A stretch of DNA of 64,000 nt from Sphingobacterium bovisgrunnientis (lineage in GTDB: Bacteria > Bacteroidota > Bacteroidia > Sphingobacteriales > Sphingobacteriaceae). Shown piece after piece: positions 53,706 to 61,662 of this stretch; position 1 is the first letter of the stretch, and every line of letters begins with the position of its first letter. The position numbers and the translations under genes are program-made. The stretch covers positions 1-64,000 of the forward strand of contig NZ_WUQY01000019.1 of the NCBI RefSeq assembly GCF_009829085.1, in the 5' to 3' direction. Below the pieces are notes generated by a model. That model searched no databases, was not told the origin of the DNA, and saw nothing but the letters and a program-made list of their open reading frames with translations.

Positions 53706-53715
53706 GGTAGTAATC

Positions 53716-56700
53716 TTAAAATATTAATTGTACACCTAAAATAACAGTTCGTGGTAATGGATAACCTCCACCTCCTTGACCTACACTTCCACTCTCAGCA
53801 GAGAATAAAGTATTCTTTGTCCAATAGTGTAGATTTTGACCTGTCAACGAAACATTTAATGCTTCTAACCTACTTTTTTGTAGCAATGAGCTTGGCAATT
53901 TATAGGCTATGGATATTTCTCTAAAAGCTAAATAATCACCTTTGTTGTAGAACATACTGCTTTCACGACTTGTATTATTTTTGAAATTTTGGTCTGCCCA
54001 GTAATATGTTGGATATTTAGCATTTGGATTTTCTAATGACCAAGTATCATATACGTAGTTTGTAGTATTAAATGTTCCTTGCATCATTCCTGCAAACCAC
54101 ACCTTTGGTCCGTCATAGGCAACAAATCCTAAAGCATAATCAAATCGTGCACTTAAACTCAAATCTTTCCATCTTGTATTTAAACCAAAACCGCCAGTCC
54201 AACGTGGTACAGTTCTGCCCTGGTATACACGATCATTGGAGTTAATTATGCCGTCGCCATTCACATCCTTCCACATAACATCACCTAATGCAATTGGGAA
54301 ATGTAAATTTTTATCACTATCACTCATCGCAGCATATACATCTGGGTGAACTAATGCTCTTGCACCACCCAAATCTTTTATTTTACTGGCATAATTGTCC
54401 AAGTCTGCTTGTGTACGAATTATTCCTTCAGCTTGATAAGCGTATGCTACGTTTGGATCTTGACCTTCTTGATTACCACCTACCCATATCAACTCTTTTG
54501 TCGTTGGATCATACACTTGAAAACCGCCTTGACGATTGTTCTCAACACCATTGTATGGAAGCTTCAAAATTTTGTTTGCATTATAAGCTGTATTCCAATT
54601 GAATGAAAGATCATAATTTTGCTGACGAAGAATATTATAATTCAAATCAATCTCCACACCTTGATTTTCCATATCGCCATTATTCGTTGTGATACTTGTA
54701 AAACCGGCAGATACAGGTAAAACTAATGTTGCAATCTTATCAGAAGTAGTACGATGATAATACGCAAGGGATAAATCTAGTTTATTTAACAAGCGTGCAT
54801 CAAATCCTACTTCTTTTGTAATCAAACTTTCCCACTTCAAATTTGGAATACTCAAGCTCGTCATTTGATAGCCAATAGTACCATCATAAGCTGATGTGCC
54901 GTACGCACCTTGTAAAGTGTAATTACCAATTCCACCAACATTACCATTCGCACCATAACTTGCTTTTAACTTCAATGTATTCAGCACATTATCAGAGCTC
55001 ATGAATTCTTTTGCAAAATCCTCATTGTGAACATTCCATCCTACAGAGATACCAGGAAAAGTTCCCCATCTGTTGTTTAACAAGGTAGAATAACCATCAC
55101 GACGTGCTGTCAATGTCAATAAATAACGTTGTGCATAATCATAGTTGATACGACCAAAGAATGAATTGATGCGCTGTCTATTATGATAAGAATCGATTCC
55201 ACGCATATTAGCATCACTCTTTGTCAACCCCAAATCCATGAAGTCGTCTGTAGGTGCTCCAGATCCAGATGCAGAAAACCCTGTACTATACGCGTCGAAA
55301 AATTCCCAACCCAACATAGCAGATACATTATGATTATCAGCTAAAGTTTTATCATATCTTAATACAGCATTGTATGTCTGATTGAAAGATTTATCGTATG
55401 ATGCCGATGATGAACGTATTCTTACCCAGTTACCAGGACTAGACATATAATCCTTATTAAATCCTTCGTAATTCGTCTGATTGATAAACCAGTTACCACT
55501 TGCTCTTAACTTCAAATTGTCCACTAAATTGACTACAAATGCTTGTGACATGGTAAACTTTTGGTTTAGATTGCGACGAATAAATTTATCATCAGTTACT
55601 GCAGGATTTCCGTCTTGCCAATCACGTCCCAACAACAATTCTCCATTTGCATTGCGTCCACGCATTGTAGGTGGCGCACCAAGTGCTCTAGTCATATAAT
55701 TACCTTCGCCATTTGCTTGATCTCTCCATTTGGTATGTGCGAAATTCAGACTTGAATTTGATTCCAACCAGGGTTTAATTTTATAATCACCATTCAAAAT
55801 ATAGGTAAGACGATCATAAAAAGAATTTATAGTAGATCCCTGTTGATAATATTTACCTAAGCTCGAATAATATTTACCCTTATCATTTCCACCTGTGAAT
55901 GCTAAATTATAATCTTGTGTTACAGGACTTTTTTTCAAGGCATAGTCTGTATAATCAAAATTCGTAAAGATTAATTCACGTCCCGTAACAGGATCTATCA
56001 TGGTTTGCCAACCTTGCTCTAATAATTCTCGATTTGTATCATCTAAGAACATGGTGCTCCACACAGCTGTATTTACTTTATTACCATCAAGAATATTCCC
56101 GTTAGCATCTTTATACAAATTTCCTGTTCCAAATGGCCCAACTGAGGTTAATTGATTCAAAGTGTTAGGTAAATATTGACCAGATATTGCAATACCCTTT
56201 CTAGACCAATACAAATATTCTTCTGCACTCAAAAATTCAAAAGGAATATTTAGTTTATCCACTCCCGTTTTTGAGCGTAGGGTAATATTAGATAGGCCCT
56301 CCTTTCCACGCTTAGTGGTTATCAAAACAACTCCGTTAGCTGCGCGAGCACCATAAATAGCTGTTGCAGAAGCATCTTTCAACACATCAATAGACTCAAT
56401 ATCATCTTGATTGATATCCTGAAAACCAGAACGAATCAATCCATCAACTATGACTAATGGTGAACCTCCGCCTCCATAGGTCGTACCACCTCGCAATACG
56501 ATATTCGGAACTGCACCAGGTCGTCCAGATGTCTGTTGTACACGTACACCAGGAATGGTACCAGCTAATGCAGATGCAGGGTTCGAACGTACCCCTGTCT
56601 CCAGCACTCTTTTATCTAGCCTTGATACAGAACCTGTTAAATTTGATTTTTTAATAGAACCATACCCCAACACATAAACTTCTTCAATTTCTTCGTCATT

Positions 56701-56979
56701 AACTGATAAGATTACAGTCAAGAAATTTAAATTTTCTACGGATTGAGTTTTTGAAAAGTAGCCGATTGAGCTGATCTTCAGCACATCACCGACTTTCGCA
56801 GTGATAGTGAATTCACCACTGCTTCCTGATTTGGTCGTTACTTTCTGACTTTCATTAACAATTGATACTCCCGTTAATGCCTCCCCAAGTTCAGATTGTA
56901 CCAAACCTTTTAATTCGGTTTGCCCAAAGGCAAACACCTGCATAAAGCAAAAAGAAAGAAATAATAGAATCTTTCGCAT
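53716..56979 (-). CDS. SusC/RagA family TonB-linked outer-membrane receptor
   Basis: TonB-dependent transporter of 1087 residues. Signal peptide (about 1-20, ending FGQ), a CarboxypepD_reg-like domain (about 22-105), the SusC-specific plug start VYVLGYGSIKKSNLTGSVS (TonB-box region), NPASALAGTIPGVRV and DASATAIYGARAANGVVLITTK in the plug (about 115-225), then a 22-strand barrel ending VILGVQLIF. With the adjacent SusD it forms the importer of the sialic-acid locus. It heads the susCD unit and is preceded by the promoter-operator at 57012-57063. Confidence 0.95.
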   Translation of the reverse strand: MRKILLFLSFCFMQVFAFGQTELKGLVQSELGEALTGVSIVNESQKVTTKSGSSGEFTITAKVGDVLKISSIGYFSKTQSVENLNFLTVILSVNDEEIEEVYVLGYGSIKKSNLTGSVSRLDKRVLETGVRSNPASALAGTIPGVRVQQTSGRPGAVPNIVLRGGTTYGGGGSPLVIVDGLIRSGFQDINQDDIESIDVLKDASATAIYGARAANGVVLITTKRGKEGLSNITLRSKTGVDKLNIPFEFLSAEEYLYWSRKGIAISGQYLPNTLNQLTSVGPFGTGNLYKDANGNILDGNKVNTAVWSTMFLDDTNRELLEQGWQTMIDPVTGRELIFTNFDYTDYALKKSPVTQDYNLAFTGGNDKGKYYSSLGKYYQQGSTINSFYDRLTYILNGDYKIKPWLESNSSLNFAHTKWRDQANGEGNYMTRALGAPPTMRGRNANGELLLGRDWQDGNPAVTDDKFIRRNLNQKFTMSQAFVVNLVDNLKLRASGNWFINQTNYEGFNKDYMSSPGNWVRIRSSSASYDKSFNQTYNAVLRYDKTLADNHNVSAMLGWEFFDAYSTGFSASGSGAPTDDFMDLGLTKSDANMRGIDSYHNRQRINSFFGRINYDYAQRYLLTLTARRDGYSTLLNNRWGTFPGISVGWNVHNEDFAKEFMSSDNVLNTLKLKASYGANGNVGGIGNYTLQGAYGTSAYDGTIGYQMTSLSIPNLKWESLITKEVGFDARLLNKLDLSLAYYHRTTSDKIATLVLPVSAGFTSITTNNGDMENQGVEIDLNYNILRQQNYDLSFNWNTAYNANKILKLPYNGVENNRQGGFQVYDPTTKELIWVGGNQEGQDPNVAYAYQAEGIIRTQADLDNYASKIKDLGGARALVHPDVYAAMSDSDKNLHFPIALGDVMWKDVNGDGIINSNDRVYQGRTVPRWTGGFGLNTRWKDLSLSARFDYALGFVAYDGPKVWFAGMMQGTFNTTNYVYDTWSLENPNAKYPTYYWADQNFKNNTSRESSMFYNKGDYLAFREISIAYKLPSSLLQKSRLEALNVSLTGQNLHYWTKNTLFSAESGSVGQGGGGYPLPRTVILGVQLIF

Positions 56980-57011
56980 AATTTTTGGTTTTAAAATACA
57001 ACAATAAAATT

Positions 57012-57063
57012 ATTATGTATTACATAATAAAACAAATGTATAACATAATGCCATTTATCCAAA
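57012..57063 (-). promoter_or_regulatory. Promoter-operator of the susCD unit
   Basis: The minus strand carries TTTG (57060-57063), a 19-bp spacer and TACATTTG (57033-57040). Beside it is a 17-bp palindrome, ATTATGTATTACATAAT (57012-57028), and a half-site block TATAACATAATGCC (57039-57052). The latter matches TATAACATACTGCC at 52101-52114 in the nan promoter at 13 of 14 positions. Confidence 0.7.
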
Positions 57064-57083
57064 TTTTAAATGTAAAAAATTTA

Positions 57084-57091
57084 TATATTTG
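57084..57091 (+). promoter_or_regulatory. Promoter -7 box of the GntR-family regulator
   Basis: TATATTTG, an exact TAnnTTTG match. It covers the ATG at 57089, so translation should start at 57113. The gene is divergent from susC. Confidence 0.5.
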
Positions 57092-57112
57092 TTGTTTATT
57101 AAGAGATTCATT

Positions 57113-57826
57113 ATGAGTTATTCCACTTCTGATCATAAGGATGTTCTAAAGAACATAGACACTTCGAGTTTAGTAGATAAAGCTGAGCACGCAATTGTTG
57201 AATATATCAAAGGCAATAAGCTGAAAGTAGGTGATATATTACCTAAGGAGTTAGAACTTACTGAAAAGTTTGGGGTAAGTCGTACTGTAGTTCGTGAAGC
57301 ACTATTGCGCCTTAAAAGTATTGGTCTTATAGAATCCAAAAAGCACAAGGGCGCTGTAATTACCAATCCAGATGTTCTTGGATCTTTCAAAAAAGTTTTT
57401 CATCCTTCATTATTAGATAATAGCACGTTGAAAGATCTTTTCGAAATGCGACTTGCGTTAGAAGTTGGTATAGCTGATTTTATCATCAATAAGATTACTG
57501 ATCAAGACATCATCGAATTAGAATCCCTCACAGAGGAGATTGTGTCTGGTGATACAGCTTTAGCTTGGAATATAGAGGATGAGAAAAAATTTCACGGAAA
57601 ACTATATGAAATTTCAGGAAATGGAATGTTGTTGGAACTTCAAGAAATGCTGATACCGATTTTTCAATATGTACATCAGTCTGGAATTTTGGATAAGCCT
57701 ATCATTAAAGGGGAGTTTATTTCCCATAAAGAATTGGTTGAGGTTCTAAAAAAGAGAGATGCAGACGAGTACCGCAAAGCTATACGGATACATTTAAATA
57801 ATCATTTCGCACGCATTTTAGCATAA
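57113..57826 (+). CDS. FadR-subfamily GntR transcriptional regulator of the sialic acid locus
   Basis: An N-terminal winged helix (about 10-75) contains KVGDILPKELELTEKFGVSRTVVREALLRLKSIGLIESK, the classic GntR motif with the recognition helix SRTVVREAL. A C-terminal all-helical FCD domain (about 90-225) has the metal/ligand histidines in FHGKLYE (HxxxH region), YVHQSG and HKELVE. FCD regulators of sugar-acid loci bind small acids; by context the ligand is likely Neu5Ac, ManNAc or a derivative. It is divergent from susC and is the probable binder of the TATGT/ACATA palindromes. Confidence 0.88.
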   Translation: MSYSTSDHKDVLKNIDTSSLVDKAEHAIVEYIKGNKLKVGDILPKELELTEKFGVSRTVVREALLRLKSIGLIESKKHKGAVITNPDVLGSFKKVFHPSLLDNSTLKDLFEMRLALEVGIADFIINKITDQDIIELESLTEEIVSGDTALAWNIEDEKKFHGKLYEISGNGMLLELQEMLIPIFQYVHQSGILDKPIIKGEFISHKELVEVLKKRDADEYRKAIRIHLNNHFARILA

Positions 57827-57831
57827 ATAAG

Positions 57832-57866
57832 AAACCCGTAGAAATAATATTCTACGGGTTTCTTGC
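57832..57866 (+). terminator. Terminator of the GntR-family regulator gene
   Basis: AAACCCGTAGAA (57832-57843) pairs perfectly with TTCTACGGGTTT (57850-57861), followed by a T-rich tail. Confidence 0.85.
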
Positions 57867-57954
57867 TTTTATAGATATTTCCAACCGACGCCAGCCTTCT
57901 TTTTCTCTTAATATGACTTTGGGATTAAATAATTTAATCTATTTTAGATTCGTT

Positions 57955-59073
57955 ATGTTAAGAAAAATAATTAAAACCACTATGTTAGTCTTTATACTTC
58001 TCCTTGTTATTACCGTTGTAGGAGGATTTCTATATATGCGGTCAGATCGATTTGGCGTGAATGCGGAAGGTGAACGTTTGGCACGTATGCAAAAAGCTCC
58101 AAATTACAAAGATGGCGCTTTCGATAATCTAGAATTCACCCCAGCATTAGCTGAAGGCACCTCGTATTCGGATATGCTTCGCGGTTTCTTTTTTAGTAAA
58201 AAAGTTAGAAATACACCTTCTGTTGCACTCCCTGTAATTAAATCTGATCTAAAAAATCTTACATTAGATAGTAATTTATATGTGTGGTTTGGGCATTCAT
58301 CGTATTTCTTGCAGTTGGATAGCAAGCGAATTTTAGTAGACCCTGTATTTAGTGAATATGCCTCTCCGGTTCGTATTAGTGTGAAAGCGTTCCCTTTGAC
58401 TTACAATTATTCAGCAGATGATTTTTCAGAAATAGACATCATGGTGATTACGCATGATCACTGGGATCATTTGGATTATAACACGTTCATGAGTTTGAAA
58501 GATAAGGTAAAACATATCGTAACTGGTTTGGGGGTTGCAGCACATTTGGAAAAATGGGGCTATCCTGGTTCTCAAATCACCGAACTCTATTGGGGAGAAC
58601 ATGCCAATGTGGATGGATTTGAATTTACTTCTGCTACTGCAAGACATTTCTCCGGACGTACATTTACTCGAAATACGACATTGTGGTCTTCATTTATTTT
58701 ACAAACTAATTCTAAGAAAATTTACATAGGTGGAGATAGTGGTTATGGGAAACATTTCAAAGATATAGGTGAAAAATATGGACCTTTTGATTTCGCTATT
58801 TTGGAAAATGGACAATACAATCAGATGTGGAAATACATTCATATGATGCCTGAAGAAGTTATTCAAGCATCACACGACCTAAAGGCTACCTACGCCATTC
58901 CGGTGCATTCTTCCAAATTCCCTTTAGCAAATCACGCTTGGGACGAGCCTTTAATTCGTGTTACTCAGGAAGCCGAAAAACAAAATTTCCCTTTGTTGAC
59001 ACCCAAAATGGGAGAAATCGTATCATTGGACAATTACAAAAAGTTTCCTAAATGGTGGGAAGGCATTGATTAA
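57955..59073 (+). CDS. MBL-fold hydrolase, NAPE-PLD/UlaG-like, membrane-anchored
   Basis: Metallo-beta-lactamase fold protein of the phospholipase D (NAPE-PLD)/UlaG-like group. An N-terminal membrane helix (about 6-27) is followed by WFGHSSYFLQLDSKRILVDP, the metal site THDHWDHLDY (HxHxDH form HDHWDH), then a His in TARHFSGRT, Asp in YIGGDSGYG and a final His in PVHSSKF. It may hydrolyse phospholipid or another phosphodiester at the inner membrane; substrate unproven. The start at 57955 (MLRKIIKTTM) gives a clean signal-anchor; 57913 adds 14 residues of unclear value. Confidence 0.85.
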   Translation: MLRKIIKTTMLVFILLLVITVVGGFLYMRSDRFGVNAEGERLARMQKAPNYKDGAFDNLEFTPALAEGTSYSDMLRGFFFSKKVRNTPSVALPVIKSDLKNLTLDSNLYVWFGHSSYFLQLDSKRILVDPVFSEYASPVRISVKAFPLTYNYSADDFSEIDIMVITHDHWDHLDYNTFMSLKDKVKHIVTGLGVAAHLEKWGYPGSQITELYWGEHANVDGFEFTSATARHFSGRTFTRNTTLWSSFILQTNSKKIYIGGDSGYGKHFKDIGEKYGPFDFAILENGQYNQMWKYIHMMPEEVIQASHDLKATYAIPVHSSKFPLANHAWDEPLIRVTQEAEKQNFPLLTPKMGEIVSLDNYKKFPKWWEGID

Positions 59074-59168
59074 ACTCAAAACTTATCAATGCAATAATTG
59101 TATTTCTTAATATAGATTAAGTTTTGAACTCTTTTAAAAGGTCAACTTTGTCAACAAATCAGAAATAC

Positions 59169-59756
59169 ATGAAAACACTATTTAACATTTTAGCAGCTTT
59201 TGTACTATTTACTAACGTTGCGGTAGCACAAGTAAAATGGTCTGTAGATCCTGCGCACACCAACGCGCGTTTTGAGGTAAAACATTTAGGAATTGCATTT
59301 GTAGACGGACAATTCAAAAAATTAGAAGGTAATTTAGAGTCAACTTCTGCTACAGACTTCAACAATTCAAAAATCAATTTCACGATTGATGTGAATAGCA
59401 TCGATACACGTGTAGAAATGCGTGATGATCACTTGAAATCTGATGATTTCTTCAGTGCAGCGAAATTCCCTACAATGAAATTGGAAAATGCAGTATTAAA
59501 AGGCAAAAAGGGAAAATATACGTTGACTGGTGATTTAACAATCCGTGACGTAACGAAAAAAGTAACTTTTAAAGTAGTACAAAACAACGGCATTATTACA
59601 GATCCTTGGGGCATGACGAGAGCTGGTTTTACAGCAACTACCTCTATCAATCGTTTCGATTATGGAATTAGTTATGCGGACAAATTACCTACTGGTGTAT
59701 TTGCAGTTGCTCCTGAAGTAGAAATCACAATCAACGTTGAAGTTGTAAAAAACTAA
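59169..59756 (+). CDS. YceI family periplasmic protein
   Basis: Lipid-binding beta-barrel (lipocalin-like) protein with a signal peptide (MKTLFNILAAFVLFTNVAVAQ). Family elements: VDPAHTNARFEVKHLGIAFVDGQF, DDHLKSDDFF, FPTMKLE, TGDLTIRDVTKKVTF and RFDYGISYADKL near the end. YceI proteins bind polyisoprenoids such as octaprenyl phosphate or quinone-like lipids. The upstream ATG at 59124 lacks the signal context, so 59169 is chosen. The insertion sequence begins 20 bp after its stop. Confidence 0.92.
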   Translation: MKTLFNILAAFVLFTNVAVAQVKWSVDPAHTNARFEVKHLGIAFVDGQFKKLEGNLESTSATDFNNSKINFTIDVNSIDTRVEMRDDHLKSDDFFSAAKFPTMKLENAVLKGKKGKYTLTGDLTIRDVTKKVTFKVVQNNGIITDPWGMTRAGFTATTSINRFDYGISYADKLPTGVFAVAPEVEITINVEVVKN

Positions 59757-59775
59757 ATATACTAACTAAACAGGG

Positions 59776-61577
59776 AAAGGGGCTGTATCAAAATAAATGA
59801 TACAGCCTTCTCTATTTATGATTTTTTTGGATGAAAATAGATTTCATCCAATTTCTTCAAGCTGTAAAATGTACGTTTTGAATATTAGGCAATTTTAGTC
59901 TTTAAAAATCAAAAAACAACCTTATTAGGCTGCTTTCTTTCTTAGGTTTTGTGCTATGGCTAATAATCCCCATTCAATTTCGACTTTTTTCTTACCTCGA
60001 AGCATAAAGCGGCGGAACCCGTGGTTCTGTTTGATATTTCCAAAAACTGTTTCTACATCCCAACATCGCTTTCTTCTATGCTCTATTCCGGATTCAGAAT
60101 TTAGTAACGCGTGCGCTTTTTTCTTGTATCTGTTTAGGTCGTGATTTACAGTTATTATTCGGTTCTGAGCGGATTGGTGACAAACTCCTCGCAAAGGACA
60201 CCCATCACAGTTTTTAGCCTAGTAAAGGCTATACTGCTGTAGATAACCAGATTTTGTTCTGTGGGCGCTATTCCCCATATAATTCATTGCTTGCCCCATA
60301 GGACAGATGTATTGGTTCTTCTGTTGATCATAATACAGCATATCTACTGTAAATGGAGTCTTTTTGTTCTCCTTCGCGCCCTGATTTTTGTCAAAGTAGT
60401 TGTATTTAACATAGGCTGTAATCTCGTTCTCTTCCATGAGCTCATAGTTTTCATGGGAGCCATATCCAGCATCAGCAGTTACTGTTTTAGGTAGATTTTG
60501 ATAACTCTTATTGTGCTGCTCAAGATGGGAAGCTAGCGTGAGCGTATCAGTAGGATTGGGATGTATGGTGTAATTAACAATAAACTGATTTGAAGTTGAT
60601 ATTTGAACATTGTAGCCCGCTTTTAGTTGTCCATTTTGCATATGGTCGTCTTTCATTCGCATAAACGTTGCCTCTGGATCAGTTTTACTATAACTATTCC
60701 TTTCGCCCAGGATTTCTTCCTGTTTTTCATATTTTTTTATGTTTACAGGATAGTTTTTATTGATATAGCGCAACTTCGCCTTAGACTTTGGACTGATATC
60801 TTTGCGACCACTTAAGATATCATTCAACTTCTCTACAGTTGCTTTTACACTTTCACTGTCTATTTTTTCTTTCGTAGGTGGTTCAGGAGGTAGATTATCT
60901 TCGTCTTTCGCTACCTGCTGTGCGTATTCCCAAATATCGGCTAACTGTGCACGCATTTTCTCTTTATTGGTCTGAATAGCGCGTTTCCAGACAAAGGTGT
61001 ACTTATTAGCATTGGCTTCTATTTTAGTACCATCAACGTAAATATTTTCAATACTCAATAATCCTTCTTTTGCTAATAAAGAAACGACTTCCTCAAAGAT
61101 ATTACGAAGTGCATTTTTTAAGCGAACGCCTCGGAAACGGTTGATTGTATTATGGTCAGGACGATTCATGGAACTCAACCACATAAACGGAATATGTTCT
61201 TGACACGCTTTGGCGATCTTTCTACTGGAATAGGTATTACATAAGTAGCCATAAACCACAACTTTTAATAACATGGCTGGATGATAACTGGAGGCTCCTT
61301 TAACGTTATAAGCATTTAATAGTGGGTCGATATTTATGGAGTCAACGACTTGGTTGACCACTCGTGCAGGATGGTTTTCTGGAATCAACTCCTCGAGTGT
61401 TGGAGGAAGCATAATAAGTTGATTCTGATAATATGGTTTAAAAGCAGGCTTTTTACGACTCATTTATCTGATTTTTATATTATAAATATATGAAAATCAG
61501 ATCATTAATTGAATTTTTAATGAAAAGAAATAAACAAAAAAAGGGGCTGTATCAATGATTTATGATACAGCCCCTTT
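59776..61577. mobile_element. IS1182-type insertion sequence
   Basis: Terminal inverted repeats are perfect over 15 bp: AAAGGGGCTGTATCA (59776-59790) and TGATACAGCCCCTTT (61563-61577). Each tip is itself duplicated in inverted form just inside the end: GGCTGTATCA...TGATACAGCC at 59781-59807, and 18-bp arms at 61537-61554 and 61563-61580. A single transposase gene fills the element on the minus strand. Target-site duplication was not recognizable. The insertion lies between the YceI and FUSC genes. Confidence 0.88.
59925..61463 (-). pseudogene. IS1182-family transposase interrupted by an in-frame amber codon
   Basis: The transposase (DDE type, about 511 codons) begins MSRKKPAFKPYYQNQ with the DUF772-like N-terminal domain (PENHPARVVNQVVD...YHPAMLLKVVVYGYL). 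The RNase H-like core includes IYVDGTKIEANANKY and VTADAGYGSHENYE. After SGYLQQYSLY a TAG (60219-60221) stops the frame. The same frame then continues AKNCDGCPLRGVCHQ to the natural end at 59925, with ETVFGNIKQNHGFRRF holding the expected last acidic residue. A single base change (for example CAG, GAG or AAG to TAG) explains the break. The copy is probably inactive unless the codon is read through. Confidence 0.9.
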
Positions 61578-61580
61578 TTT
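61537..61580. terminator. Long perfect hairpin at the right IS end
   Basis: AAAAAAGGGGCTGTATCA (61537-61554) pairs with TGATACAGCCCCTTTTTT (61563-61580). It should work as a terminator in both directions and insulate the element from neighbouring transcription. Confidence 0.6.
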
Positions 61581-61662
61581 GCATTAAAAATATTTCCTTC
61601 AGCCAAAAGAAAAAGGTAAATTGTACAGCATAATAAAAAAACACATAACACCTCAAAGCCTG

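Noticed and set aside
59756..59807. Separate YceI terminator next to the IS
   Set aside because: The only hairpin after the YceI stop is the left IS end itself, so it was not counted as an independent terminator.
60195..60221. Frameshift in the IS transposase
   Set aside because: Both parts are in the same frame (61463 and 60194 share the same phase), so the break is a single in-frame TAG and not a frameshift.
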